64,000 nucleotides of DNA from Rohdeia sp041398665 (GCA_041398665.1 JAWKUH010000012.1:75707-139706), one strand, 5' to 3'; positions 8,813 through 18,225 are shown, counted from the first letter of the stretch. Notes: generated from the letters alone by a model not told the origin. Made by a program: numbers and translations.

Positions 8813-9777
8813 CCACGAACCACGGCGGACACTCCCACGCGCACGCGAGCGGTGCGACGGCGGACGGCGGCTCGAACAAGTTCGGGCTGCGCGTCGCGGT
8901 CGGACTCGCGACGCTGCTGGTGCTCGTCCTCTACTCGGCGATCGTCTCGGTGCGCGAGCGCCACACGACGCTCGTCACGCGCTTCGGAAGGCTCGTGCGC
9001 ACGCTCGACGAGCCGGGCATGCACTGGAAGCTGCCCTGGCCGATCGAGGCCGAGGTCGAGATCGACCGTCGCCTCGAGATCGGCGACACGCGCAACAGCG
9101 AGGTCCTGACGCACGACCGGCGCAACGTCGTCCTCGAGAGCTACTTCGCCTGGCGCGTCGCCGACCCCGAGCTCTTCCACCGCTCGCTCGGCGGTCGCGC
9201 GCGGGCCGAGGAGGTGCTCTCGGGACTCGTCTTCAGCGCGAAGCGGAGCAGCGTGAGCGGGTACGACCTCTCGGCCCTCGTCTCCACGAACAGCGCCGAC
9301 CTGCGCACCGACGAGATCGAGGACGAGATCGAGGCGACCGTCGCGCCGAAGGCGCTCTCGGACTACGGCATCGAGGTCGAGAGCGTCGGGCTCAAGCGCC
9401 TCTCGTTCCCCGAGGAGAACATCGAGCCGGTCTTCCAGGCGATGCGCGCGGAACGCCAGGGCGTGGCGAAGACCGAGCGCGCGAACGGCGAGGCCGAGGG
9501 CAAGAAGATCCGCGACGACGCGGACGTCGTGGTCGCGGGGATGATCTCGGACGCGTGGACCGAGGCCCGGACGATCCGCGGCCGGGCGGACACGGAGATC
9601 GCGCAGCGCCTCGGCGAGCTCGACGACCTCGACCAGGACCTGTTCGCGTTCCTGATCCAGCTCGACTCGCTCGAGCAGCTCATCACGCGCGACACCGCGA
9701 TCTACCTCGACACGAGCCACGGGCCCTTCCGCCTGCTCAACGAGGACCCCACCAGTCCGGCGGAGAAGGACGAGTAG
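8809..9777 (+). CDS. SPFH/band 7 protein with His-rich N-terminus
   Basis: 322 aa. Residues 1-15 read TTNHGGHSHAH, a probable metal-binding patch. One transmembrane helix follows (about 25-45, VGLATLLVLVLYSAIVSVRE), then an SPFH domain (TTLVTRFGRLVRTLDEPGMH, then LPWPIEAEVEIDRRLEI, then TVAPKALSDYGIEVESVGLK). A charged coiled coil (ERQGVAKTERANGEAEGKKI) and the HflC-like tail complete it. It is the probable hetero-oligomer partner of the two flanking SPFH proteins. It overlaps the upstream stop by four bases and sits seven bases before the next gene, so stoichiometric co-translation is likely. The His patch is notable beside a metal-transporting ATPase. Confidence 0.87.
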   Translation: MTTNHGGHSHAHASGATADGGSNKFGLRVAVGLATLLVLVLYSAIVSVRERHTTLVTRFGRLVRTLDEPGMHWKLPWPIEAEVEIDRRLEIGDTRNSEVLTHDRRNVVLESYFAWRVADPELFHRSLGGRARAEEVLSGLVFSAKRSSVSGYDLSALVSTNSADLRTDEIEDEIEATVAPKALSDYGIEVESVGLKRLSFPEENIEPVFQAMRAERQGVAKTERANGEAEGKKIRDDADVVVAGMISDAWTEARTIRGRADTEIAQRLGELDDLDQDLFAFLIQLDSLEQLITRDTAIYLDTSHGPFRLLNEDPTSPAEKDE

Positions 9778-9784
9778 CGCCGCG

Positions 9785-10879
9785 ATGGCGGAGTACCAGC
9801 TCAGGAGGACCGGCGAGACCCAGCGTCTGTTCGCCCCGCTCGTCGCGGCGATCGACGCCGTCGTGTCGCGTCTCGGCTGGATCCTCGGCGCGCTCGTCGT
9901 GCTCTACCTCGCGTCGGGCGTGACCTTCGTGAAGGAGGGCGAGGTCGCGCTCGTGATGCGCTTCGGACGCGTCGTCGGTGCGACGCCGCAGGAGCAGCTC
10001 CACGAGCCCGGGCTCCTGCTCGCCCTGCCCTTCCCGCTCGACCGCGTGGTGCGCGTCCCGCGCGAGACCGTGCGCGAGGTGCGCGTCGACGCGCTCGACG
10101 CGTCGGACGAGGCGCGCGCGAACGACCCGCTCGGTGCGGAGCAGGGCGACACGATCGACCCCGACGTCGAGGGCTACGTCGTCACCGGCGACCGCTTCGT
10201 GATGCAGACGCGGCTCACGGCGCGCTACCGCGTGAAGGATCCGCTGGAGTACGCCCTCGGCGGCGACGAGTCGGAGCGCGAGAAGCTCGTGCGCGACGTC
10301 GTGCAGGCCGCGACGGTGCGCGCCGTCACGAGTCGGATCTCGTACGAGCTGTGGGAGCAGCTCGGCGACCTGCCCGTCGAGATCCGACTGCAGGCGCAGG
10401 ACGAGCTCGACCGGCTCGCGAGCGGCGTCGAGCTGATCGAGGTCGTCCCCACCGGCTTCGACTACCCGCGCCAGGTGCTGCGGTCCGTGCGCGACGTGAC
10501 CGACGCCAAGCAGGAGCGCGCGCGCAGCGTCTACGTCGCGCGCGGCGACGCCCAGCAGCGCATCGCGCGCGTTGCGTCGCGGAGCTCCGAACTGCTGAGC
10601 TGGTCGCGCCAGTACGCGTCGAACCTCGTCAGCCGCTTCGACGGTCAGCTCGCCGCGTACCGCCAGATCGAGGAGCAGTACCGCGCGGCGCCGCTGCTCG
10701 TGCGCACGCGGATGCTCTACGCGCGACTCGCGAAGATCCAGCAGGAGGCGAGCCCGAACGTCACGCTGGCCCTTCCGCCGGGCCCCGACGGGCAGTACGG
10801 CGGCGACACGCGTTTCACCACGACGCCGCGGCGCCGCTCGTCGAGCGACGCGGACACGCCCGCAGGGGAGGGCGACTGA
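9785..10879 (+). CDS. Third SPFH/HflK-like membrane protein
   Basis: 364 aa. A single N-terminal membrane helix (about 33-50, LGWILGALVVLYLASG) is followed directly by the SPFH core (EGEVALVMRFGRVVG, then HEPGLLLALPFPLDRVVRVP, then VVTGDRFVMQTRLTARYRVK, then GVELIEVVPTGFDYPRQVLR). A helical region and a low-complexity tail (TTPRRRSSSDADT) follow. The ordinary HflK architecture is complete here, unlike the first gene of the operon. The stop TGA shares its A with the ATG of the ATPase gene (TGATG). It probably assembles with the two preceding SPFH proteins. Confidence 0.87.
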   Translation: MAEYQLRRTGETQRLFAPLVAAIDAVVSRLGWILGALVVLYLASGVTFVKEGEVALVMRFGRVVGATPQEQLHEPGLLLALPFPLDRVVRVPRETVREVRVDALDASDEARANDPLGAEQGDTIDPDVEGYVVTGDRFVMQTRLTARYRVKDPLEYALGGDESEREKLVRDVVQAATVRAVTSRISYELWEQLGDLPVEIRLQAQDELDRLASGVELIEVVPTGFDYPRQVLRSVRDVTDAKQERARSVYVARGDAQQRIARVASRSSELLSWSRQYASNLVSRFDGQLAAYRQIEEQYRAAPLLVRTRMLYARLAKIQQEASPNVTLALPPGPDGQYGGDTRFTTTPRRRSSSDADTPAGEGD

Positions 10880-12915
10880 TGGGAGCGAACCACGGAGAGG
10901 CCTGCGCGCCCGGCGCGAGCTGCGCGACGCTGCCGATGGACGCGCCGCTGACGTCGGACGAGAAGCGCGGCATCGCGCGCGAACTCGGTCCGCTCCTGTT
11001 CGGCGCGGGACTGTTCGCCGCGGGTCGCCTCTACCAGTGGGGCGTGCCCGAGCAGACCGTCGTCGCGCAGTGCATCCAGGCGCTCGGCGCGGTCACGGTC
11101 GCGGTGCCGATCTTCCGCACGGCGCTGCGCGGCTTCCTCGCGCGCCCGACCACGCACCTCACCGAACAGCTCGTCGCCATCGCGATCCTCGCGGCGCTCG
11201 TCACCGGCGAGTTCATGGTGGCGACTCTCGTGCCGCTGTTCCTCGAGCTCGGCCACATGTTCGAGGAGCGCAGCTCGCGCGGCGCGCGCGCCGCGATCGA
11301 CGGCATCCTCGGACTGCACGCGCGGCGCGCGCACCGCCTCGCGGACGACGGTACGACCGAGGAGATCGAGCCGGAGCGGCTCGCTGTCGGCGACCGCGTC
11401 GTCGTGCGCCCCGGCGAGGTCGTGCCCTGCGACGGCGTCGTCGAGGTCGGTCGCTCGAGCGTCGACAGCTCCCCCATCACGGGCGAGTCGCTCTACGTCG
11501 ACGTCGAGCCGGGCGAGCGCGTCTACTCCGGCACGATCAACCTCGACGGACGTCTCACGGTGCGCGCGGAGACGGTCGGCTCGGCCTCGGTGCTCGGCCG
11601 CGTCGTCGGGCTGCTGCGCGAGGTCGAGGGCAGCAAGACGCCGGTGCTGCGCCTGCTCGACCGCTTCTCGGGCGGCTACATCCCGCTCGTGCTCGCCGTG
11701 GCCGCGATCGTGCTGTTCGCGACCGGCGAGACGAACCGCGCGATCAGCGTGCTCGTCGTCGCGTGCCCCTGCGGCCTGGTGCTCGCGGGCCCCGCCGCGA
11801 TGGTGGCGGCGATGACGGCGGCGACGCGCCTGCGGCTGCTCATCAAGAGTTCGGAGTTCATCGAGACGTCCGCCGACATCACGACGCTCGTGCTCGACAA
11901 GACGGGGACCGTGACGAGCGGGAGCCTCGCCGTCGACGAGCTCGTCCCCCACGGCGACGTCACGAGCGAGCACCTCCTGCGCGCCGCCGCGACCTGCGGC
12001 GAGGGTTCGCTGCACCCCGTGAGTCGCGCGGCAGTCGAGGCGGCGCGCGTGCGCGGCATCGCCGGCGAACACGCCCACGAGACGCGCGAGGTACCGGGCG
12101 AGGGCGTCGAGGCGCACACCGCGCGCGGCAGCGTGCTCCTCGGCCGGCGCGGCTGGCTCGAGGGCAGGGGCGTGAGCTTCGCCGACACGACGGAGCGCGA
12201 CGGCCCCGGCGCGTGGGTGGCCGAGAACGATCGCCTGCTCGGCTTCGTCGGTCTGCGCGACACGCCGCGCGAGGAGGCGCGCGCCGCGATCGAGTCCGTG
12301 CGCCGCCTCGGCATCGAACGCGTCGTGCTGCTCACGGGCGACCGCGCCGCGACGGCGTCGCGCGTCGCCGACGAACTCGGCCTCGACGACTGGGTCGCCG
12401 AGGTGCTGCCCGAGCAGAAGCTCGACATCGTGGAGCGCGAGAAGGCGAGTTCCCGCGGCAAGGTCATGATGGTCGGCGACGGCGTGAACGACGCGCTCGC
12501 GCTCTCCGGCGCGGACGTCGGCGTCGCCATCGGCGCGCGGGTGAACGAGGTCGCGGTCGGCGGCGCGGACGTCGCGCTCATGTCGGGCGACCTCGGCCGA
12601 ATCCCGCGCATGCTCCACCTCGCCGACCGGACGCGGGCGACGATCGTCGTCAACGTGCTGCTCTCGACGGGCTTCAGCCTGGTGATGCTGGCCCTCGCCT
12701 CGATCGGACTCGTCGGGCCCGGACTGGCCGCCCTCCTCCACAACGGGGGCGTCCTGCTCGTCCTCGTAAACTCCACGCGCCTCGTCCGACTCGCCGACGA
12801 ACGGCGCGAGCGGGGCCCCTACCTGGCACCGGAATCCGTGCTGGCGACGTCCGCGCCGCGATCGCCGCGTCCGACGGCGACTTCGGTCGAAGAGGCTCTC
12901 GCGCCGTCCCGATGA
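10879..12915 (+). CDS. P1B-type heavy-metal translocating ATPase
   Basis: 678 aa. P-type hallmarks: CPC metal site in the membrane (Cys296-Pro-Cys298), phosphorylation loop DKTGTVTSG (Asp340), SLHP nucleotide-binding motif, TGD (LLTGDRAAT) and hinge GDGVNDALALSGADVGVAIG. The last membrane pair has the LLHNGGVLLVLVNSTRLV element, closer to the Zn/Cd/Pb (P1B-2-like) consensus than to Cu pumps, so a divalent metal is the better guess. There is no N-terminal HMA domain; instead a short Cys/His stretch (NHGEACAPGASCATLPMD) may deliver metal. It exports metal from the cytoplasm or loads the periplasm. Translational overlap with three SPFH genes suggests they act on or around this pump. Confidence 0.93.
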   Translation: MGANHGEACAPGASCATLPMDAPLTSDEKRGIARELGPLLFGAGLFAAGRLYQWGVPEQTVVAQCIQALGAVTVAVPIFRTALRGFLARPTTHLTEQLVAIAILAALVTGEFMVATLVPLFLELGHMFEERSSRGARAAIDGILGLHARRAHRLADDGTTEEIEPERLAVGDRVVVRPGEVVPCDGVVEVGRSSVDSSPITGESLYVDVEPGERVYSGTINLDGRLTVRAETVGSASVLGRVVGLLREVEGSKTPVLRLLDRFSGGYIPLVLAVAAIVLFATGETNRAISVLVVACPCGLVLAGPAAMVAAMTAATRLRLLIKSSEFIETSADITTLVLDKTGTVTSGSLAVDELVPHGDVTSEHLLRAAATCGEGSLHPVSRAAVEAARVRGIAGEHAHETREVPGEGVEAHTARGSVLLGRRGWLEGRGVSFADTTERDGPGAWVAENDRLLGFVGLRDTPREEARAAIESVRRLGIERVVLLTGDRAATASRVADELGLDDWVAEVLPEQKLDIVEREKASSRGKVMMVGDGVNDALALSGADVGVAIGARVNEVAVGGADVALMSGDLGRIPRMLHLADRTRATIVVNVLLSTGFSLVMLALASIGLVGPGLAALLHNGGVLLVLVNSTRLVRLADERRERGPYLAPESVLATSAPRSPRPTATSVEEALAPSR

Positions 12916-12950
12916 GGTGCGAAGGCGCCCCCGGAACCGGGGTCGAGAGC

Positions 12951-12956
12951 TAGTAT
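12951..12956 (+). promoter_or_regulatory. Possible -10 element (TAGTAT)
   Basis: An isolated AT-rich hexamer in GC-rich sequence, 92 bases before the radical SAM start and just after a short CCCCGG-AA-CCGGGG hairpin (12929-12942) that may end the ATPase transcript. No good -35 is visible. Confidence 0.25.
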
Positions 12957-13047
12957 TGAGCGGAACCTGGCCTCGCTCCGGGACCGCCGGAGCACGTTCC
13001 GTTCGACGCGCCGCTCACCACGGCGCCGCACTGCCCACGCCGACTCC

Positions 13048-14715
13048 ATGATCCAGCGCAAGCGCGGACGGATCGTCCTCTACCAACCCCAGCAGGTCGA
13101 CGCCTCGCTGGGGCTGCCGTCCTCGGGCGACATGCTCCCGCTCGAGATGCTGCAGATCGCAGCGTGGCCCGACGCCGACGGCTTCGAGGTCGTGATCGTC
13201 GACGGCTCGCTCCACGACCAGGAGACGGCGCACCGCATGGCCCTCGAGGCCTGCGAGGGCGCGATGCTCTTCGGGACGACGGGCATCCTCGGGTTCATGG
13301 TCAAGGACGGCTGGCAGTGCAGCCAGAAGGTCCGCGCCAGGTTCCCGGACCTCAAGATCGTCGCGGGCGGCTGGTTCGCCTCGGTGCGACCCGACCTCCT
13401 GCTCCGCACCGGCGTCTACGACGGCGTCGTCATGGGGCAGGGCGAGATCGCGTTCCGCGAGGTCGTCGAGGCGACCGCGGCCGGCGAACCCTGGGACGGG
13501 CTGAAGAGCCTGGCGGTCTGGCGCGACGGCGACGTCGTCAAGAACGAGAAGCACCCCGTGGCCGGCTGGGACAAGCTCCCCGACGCCGCCTGGCACCTCC
13601 TCGACATCGAGCCCTACCGCGAGAAGCAGCTGCGCCCCGACAGCCACCGCCACGTGCTGCGGATGCCGACACCCCCCGCGCTCGGCAAGCGCGCCCCGTA
13701 CTTCGGCATCACGTTCTTCTCGAGCTTCGGCTGCCCCGAGCCGTGCAAGTTCTGCTGCTCGCCCTTCGTCACCAACCGGCGTTGGAAGGCGATGCCCGCG
13801 GAGCGCATGCTCGACCAGCTCCAGGACCTGCAGGAGCGCTGGGGCTACCAGGTCGTCCGCTTCCACGACGCCAACTTCGGCGTGATGGAGAAGCGCGTCC
13901 GCGAGTTCAGCCAGGGCATCCTCGACCGCGGCATGAAGCTGTGGTGGAACAGCTTCATCGAGACGCACTCGATCCTCCACTACGACCCGACGACGCTCGA
14001 CCTCATGGCCAGGTCGGGCATGCACCTCGCCGAGATCGGCGCGGAGACGGGCACGGACGAGTTCATGAAGACGCAGATCGGCAAGCCGATCAAGGGCGAC
14101 GACAACGTCCGCGCGACCTACGAGATGGAGAAGCGCGGCATCGAGAACTCGGTGACCTACATCATCGGCTTCCCGAGGGAGTCGCCCGAGAACATGCTCG
14201 AGACGCTCGACCAGGCGCGTCGCGCGCAGGCCGCGGCCCCGAAGTCGTCGGTGACGGTGTGGCCCTACCGGCCGATCCCCGGCACCGAGATGTGGGACCA
14301 GGCGATCGAGCTCGGCTTCGAGGCACCCAACGAGCTCGAGCACTGGGGCAGCCTCGGCGAGTACCACCTGCACGAGACCTGGCCGGGTCGCATCCCGCCG
14401 AACGTCGCGCAGGTCCGCAAGCTCTACTGCCACTACCAGACGCTCGCGCGCGGCCTCGTGCGCCAGAAGGACGGCCTGTGGGAGCGGCTCGCGCGCTGGC
14501 GCCTGCAGACCGGCAACTACGCGCTGGGCGGCCTCGAGACCAAGCTGTTCATGCTCTGGCTGAGGCTGCGCAACGCCGTCGCCAAGCCCGAGCCCGAGAT
14601 CAGTCGCTCCTGGGTCGACCCGGGGCACAAGACCGGCACCGGCGCCAACGAGGCCGCGAAGGGCATCGACCAGAAGCGCGTGGTCTCGGACGTCACGATC
14701 GCCTCGCGCGACTGA
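13048..14715 (+). CDS. B12-binding domain radical SAM protein
   Basis: 555 aa. Residues 1-190 form the cobalamin-binding-like Rossmann domain (RIVLYQPQQ, then EVVIVDGSLHD, then GAMLFGTTGILG, then KIVAGGWFAS, then GVVMGQGEIAF). The radical SAM barrel begins at about 220 with CPEPCKFC (Cys229, Cys233, Cys236), the CxxxCxxC ligand set for the 4Fe-4S cluster. GAETGTDEF and YIIGFPRESPENMLETLD are typical SAM/barrel elements, and the C-terminus is helical. This is the BchE/HpnJ/methyltransferase-like class; members methylate unactivated carbons, cyclise or modify lipids and natural products. No cluster mates indicate its substrate. It is flanked downstream by a strong bidirectional terminator. Confidence 0.93.
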   Translation: MIQRKRGRIVLYQPQQVDASLGLPSSGDMLPLEMLQIAAWPDADGFEVVIVDGSLHDQETAHRMALEACEGAMLFGTTGILGFMVKDGWQCSQKVRARFPDLKIVAGGWFASVRPDLLLRTGVYDGVVMGQGEIAFREVVEATAAGEPWDGLKSLAVWRDGDVVKNEKHPVAGWDKLPDAAWHLLDIEPYREKQLRPDSHRHVLRMPTPPALGKRAPYFGITFFSSFGCPEPCKFCCSPFVTNRRWKAMPAERMLDQLQDLQERWGYQVVRFHDANFGVMEKRVREFSQGILDRGMKLWWNSFIETHSILHYDPTTLDLMARSGMHLAEIGAETGTDEFMKTQIGKPIKGDDNVRATYEMEKRGIENSVTYIIGFPRESPENMLETLDQARRAQAAAPKSSVTVWPYRPIPGTEMWDQAIELGFEAPNELEHWGSLGEYHLHETWPGRIPPNVAQVRKLYCHYQTLARGLVRQKDGLWERLARWRLQTGNYALGGLETKLFMLWLRLRNAVAKPEPEISRSWVDPGHKTGTGANEAAKGIDQKRVVSDVTIASRD

Positions 14716-14738
14716 CGCGCGCGAGACGCGACCGAGAG

Positions 14739-14779
14739 CGACGGAGGGCGGCGGTGCGTGGCACCGCCGCCCTCCGTCG
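14739..14779. terminator. Strong bidirectional terminator
   Basis: A perfect 19-bp stem, CGACGGAGGGCGGCGGTGC pairing with its complement, with a three-base loop (GTG). It sits between the convergent radical SAM gene (+) and the PpiD-like gene (-) and can serve both. Confidence 0.85.
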
Positions 14780-14865
14780 ATCTCGGCGCGCCGAGTCGAC
14801 TCGCGCCCGTCGATCTCCGCCCGCCGAGTCGACCTTCGTCCGTCGATCTCTGCGCGCTGGGTCGA
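14774..14865. repeat. 33-bp tandem repeat, about 3 copies
   Basis: The core CCGTCGATCTC begins at 14774, 14807 and 14840 (period 33), each followed by a GC-rich block and GAGTCGA or GGGTCGA. A fourth, degraded copy starts near 14873. The first copy contains the perfect palindrome CTCGGCGCGCCGAG. It starts inside the right arm of the terminator. The period is a multiple of three, but no gene call on either strand is credible here. Confidence 0.7.
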
Positions 14866-14908
14866 TCTCGCGCCCGTCGGTCCGGTGCGCCGTCGTCCGC
14901 GCGGGTCG

Positions 14909-16928
14909 TCAGCCCTGGTCGCCCTCGTCGACCGGCGCGCTGCCGTCCTCCTCCTCGAGTTCCGCGCGGCGCTCCTCCGACACGAGGCGCACCTTGTAGA
15001 CGGACTTCAGCGTCTCGTCGGAGTACGGACCCTTGCCGAGGTAGTCGAAGCCGGCCGCGCGTTGCGCGTCGACTTGATCTCGCCCTGGTACTGCGACGCG
15101 GTCATGCGGTCGAAGGGCACCTCGCGGTCCCCGTCGGCGCGCACGAGGTAGAGCGCGTCGACCGCGCCGATCGGACGCAGCACGTCGCTGACGTCGCCGT
15201 CGGCGAGCGAGTGAGCGACGCGTTCGAGCGCACGAGCGTGTTGACCTCGTCCGACCACTGCGGGTCGTCCTGCTCGGTCGCGCGACGGTCGAGCCAGTCG
15301 CGCACGCCCACCTCGAGTCCGCGCGCCTCGGCCGCGGCGCGGAACGCGTCGGCGGTCGTCAGGGGCTCGGCGTCGTCCTCCGACTCCTCGTCGGTGCTCG
15401 CCTCGTCGGCGGCGTCGTCCGGGAGCAGCTCGTCGCGCATCGCGACGAGGGCCTGCTCGGCGAGGCTCGGACGACGCTCCTCGACCCGCACGTCGAGGAC
15501 CGCGTCGCGGATCTCGGCGATCGGCGGCATCGTCGGTTCGACCCGGATCACGAGGCGCGGGAGCGCGAGACGACTCCGTGCCCACGAGGAAGCTCGCGCT
15601 GAACTGACCGGGCTGCGTGAGGCTGCCGATGCGGTTCGCGACGTCGGTCGAGACGAGTCCGCCGATCTCCTTCCACTTGTCGAGGGTGATGGCCTCGTCC
15701 GAGCGCTGGTAGTCGAGCCCGAGCTGCTCGGCCTCGGCGCGCAGGTCGATCGTGACACCCGCGGCGGAGCGCGCCTCGAGGTCGTTGCGCCACTCGCCGA
15801 GCGCCGCGAACACGCGGGCGTCGCGCACCGCGCGGTCCTTCACCTCGTCGAACGTCCCGTAGAGCGGCGCGTCCTGTTCGGTCGACTCCTCGCTCTCCTC
15901 GACTTCTCGCGGGTGTAGCGCTTGAAGTAGTAGGCCTGGTAGAACTCGCGCGCCTTGGCGTCGTCGTCCCAGTCGTCGGGGCGCGGGAAGCGCTCCGTGA
16001 GCGCGGACACGTCGCGGTCCTCGGACCCGACGGCCACGCCGACGACCTCGGCGGCGAAGCGCTGCTTGGTCAGGAACTGCGACTTGCGCAGCGTCGACAG
16101 ACCGTTCACCCACTCCTCGAGTCCTTCGTCCGTCGGCGCCTCGGCGCGGGCCTCGTCGGCGTAGTTCGCGACCACGGCCTTCGCCCACTGGAAGCGGTAC
16201 TCGCGGTGCGCGTTCTTCCAGGCGGTCTCGACGTCCGACAGCGTCGGCACGGTCGCGGCGACGGCCTCGAGCTGGAGGTAGCGCTCGATCCGGATCAGGC
16301 GGCGCAGCGACTCCTCGAAGCCGCGGACGCCGCCGATGTGCGACATCGTTCGCAGGCGCGAGGTGTAGTTCGCGGCTCCGCCGTACTGCGGGATGACGTA
16401 GGTGCGCAGGCGCTCCGCGAGCTCCGCGTCCGACACGTGGATGCCTGCCTCCTGCGAGCGGCGCTCGAGCAGCGCGAGGCGCAGAACGTCGAGGTCGGAG
16501 AGGTGCGTGGGGTCCTCGAGGAAGCCCGTGAGCGTGAGGCCGGCGACCGCGAACAGTCCGCCGCGCGTCTCGAACACCGTCTCGTAGTGCAGGCGCGCGC
16601 TCTGGACGTCGCTCACCGAGAGCTGCTGCAAGCCTTCCACCGGGTCGGTCCACTCGATCGCCACGAGGTCCTCGTGGGCTCCCCACCCGCGCATGGCGGA
16701 GTTGGGGAGGATGAAGATGACCGTGAGGAAGATCAGCAGCAGGACGAGGAACGCGTAGACCAGCGGGTTGCGGCCCTTGGGCGTCTTGAGCTCGTCCGTG
16801 AGGAAGTCGTGCTCGCTCGGGACCTGGTACTCGAGCTCACCGGACACCTCCTTCGTCTGCCCGTGGGAGGTGGCGCCTTGCGGGGTGCGGGCGGGGGGTG
16901 AGGAGTGCTTGCGCGACTTGCTCGACAT
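14909..16928 (-). pseudogene. PpiD/SurA-like membrane-anchored folding factor, four apparent frameshifts
   Basis: About 670 codons from the ATG at 16928. It has a cytoplasmic N-terminus, one membrane helix (LVYAFLVLLLIFLTVIFILP, about residues 60-80), then a SurA_N/PpiD-like periplasmic region (RLALLERRSQEAGIHVSDAE, then LRRLIRIERYLQLEAVAA). The frame is lost near 15901-15910 (one base missing), 15564-15578 (one extra), 15228-15240 (one missing) and 15050-15064 (one missing). Following the shifted frames gives continuous protein: EESEESTEQDAPLYGTFDEV, then LALPRLVIRVEPTMPPIAEI, then ALERVAHSLADGDVSDVLRP, then GFDYLGKGPYSDETLKSVYK, ending at a TGA at 14909. Codon bias is unchanged throughout, so either sequence errors or very recent decay explain it. 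By family it would be an inner-membrane chaperone for exported proteins. Confidence 0.65.
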
Positions 16929-16999
16929 CGGGCGAGGGGCGTTGGGGCGACGCGGTGGTCCTCGGAGCGCAGCGGCTCCGGGAGGCACGAAGGGCGAAG

Positions 17000-17005
17000 A
17001 GTGTA
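17000..17005 (-). promoter_or_regulatory. Possible -10 element (TACACT) before the PpiD-like gene
   Basis: TACACT on the minus strand, about 72 bases before the ATG at 16928, in the 182-base gap after scpB. This would let the folding factor be transcribed apart from scpB. No matching -35 is clear. Confidence 0.22.
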
Positions 17006-17110
17006 GCGCCCTCCCCTGCCGCCGCGAGGCGTCTCGCCCCGTCGCGGCGCCCGGCTCCGGTCCGGGCACCGATCCGCGAGCGCTCCGGGCGGCGCCCCGC
17101 CCTCCCCGGC

Positions 17111-17998
17111 TCAGTCGCGCGCGAGTTCGCCGTCGCGCGGCAGGTCGTCGATCGACGCCAGACCGAAGCGGTCGAGGAACTCCTGCGTCGTCCCGTAGAG
17201 CAGCGGCGAGCCCGGCTGGTCCGCCCGACCCTGGACGCGGATCAGGCGGCGGTCGGTGAGGGTGCGCAGGATCGGTCCGGCCTGCACCCCGCGGATGGCC
17301 TCGATCTCGGCCTTCGTGACGGGCTGGCGGTAGGCGCCGATCGCGAGGGTCTCGAGGGCGGCCGGGCTGTTGCGCTCGACCTTGCGGCTCGTGTCGAGCC
17401 GCGCGACGACGTCCGCCATCTCGGGCGCGGTGAAGATGCGCCAGCCGCCGGCGACCTGGCGCACGACGAAGGGCAGTCCGGACTCCTCGAGGCGGCGGGA
17501 GAGCACGAGGAGCGCGTCCTTGGCGGCGCGCTTGCTCGCGCCCCCCAGAAGGTCGGCGAGGCGCGCGTTCGAGAGCGCCTCGGGCGAGGCGAACAGCAGG
17601 GCGGCCGCGGCGCGCACGAGCTCCTCGGCCTCCTCCTCCGCCGCCGGGGCGCCGTCGTCGTCGGCGGAACCGTCCTCGGCGGAATCGGCTTCGGCGGAAT
17701 CGGCTTCGGCGGACCCGGACTCCGAGGGAGCGACGTCGTCGCCGTCGGACGACGCCGCGCCCTCCGGCGCGTCCTCGCCGCCGACGGGCTCGCCGCACAG
17801 GATCGCGACGAGCTCGGGGTCGAGTGCGATCTCCTGGACCGGCGGCGCCCACGTCCCGTCGAGGGCCTCGAACGCGTCGGCGGGATCCGCGACGGCGATC
17901 GCTCCGGCACCTCCCAGGCCGTCGGCGAGCGGTGCGTACGAGGAGGCGGCGAGTTCGGTGGTTCCGTCGAGGACGGAGTCGCTGTCGTCGTGCTGCAT
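17111..17998 (-). CDS. scpB: Segregation and condensation protein B
   Basis: 295 aa from the ATG at 17998; a GTG at 18055 would add 19 residues. ScpB is the winged-helix kleisin-binding subunit of the SMC-ScpAB complex that organises replicated chromosomes. The conserved core starts at about residue 120: RAAAALLFASPEALSNARLA, then LPFVVRQVAGGWRIFTAPEM, then SPAALETLAIGAYRQPVTKA, then IRGVQAGPILRTLTDRRLIR, then LYGTTQEFLDRFGLASIDDL. The first 120 residues are an acidic, low-complexity extension with an SAEAD repeat encoded by an 18-base direct repeat (about 17683-17718). scpA is not in the window. Confidence 0.93.
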   Translation of the reverse strand: MQHDDSDSVLDGTTELAASSYAPLADGLGGAGAIAVADPADAFEALDGTWAPPVQEIALDPELVAILCGEPVGGEDAPEGAASSDGDDVAPSESGSAEADSAEADSAEDGSADDDGAPAAEEEAEELVRAAAALLFASPEALSNARLADLLGGASKRAAKDALLVLSRRLEESGLPFVVRQVAGGWRIFTAPEMADVVARLDTSRKVERNSPAALETLAIGAYRQPVTKAEIEAIRGVQAGPILRTLTDRRLIRVQGRADQPGSPLLYGTTQEFLDRFGLASIDDLPRDGELARD

Positions 17999-18225
17999 GA
18001 CGAGATCGCGGTGACGAGGAGTGTCGACGGCGCGCGCGGTGACCCTGTTCCGCACGCGTGTCGTCGTCCAGCATCACGGCGCCCTTGCCGACCGGTCAAG
18101 GTTCGCGGTGCGCGCGAATTCCCGAGCGGGAATCGCGTTCGCGGGTGTCCCCCGCGAGGAGCGCGTCCCGGACGACGCGATCGGGGAGCGCGCGGCGGCA
18201 CCGCACGTCGTTCGCGGCCCGTTCG

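Noticed and set aside
14774..14885. Protein-coding reading of the 33-bp repeats (an 11-residue repeat)
   Set aside because: The period is a multiple of three, but the only frames are Arg/Ser-rich extensions of antisense sequence, and the stretch lies between two convergent stops with a terminator in it.
17683..17718. 18-base direct repeat inside scpB as a possible regulatory array
   Set aside because: It is in frame and encodes an acidic SAEAD repeat in the variable N-terminal extension; ordinary low-complexity coding sequence.
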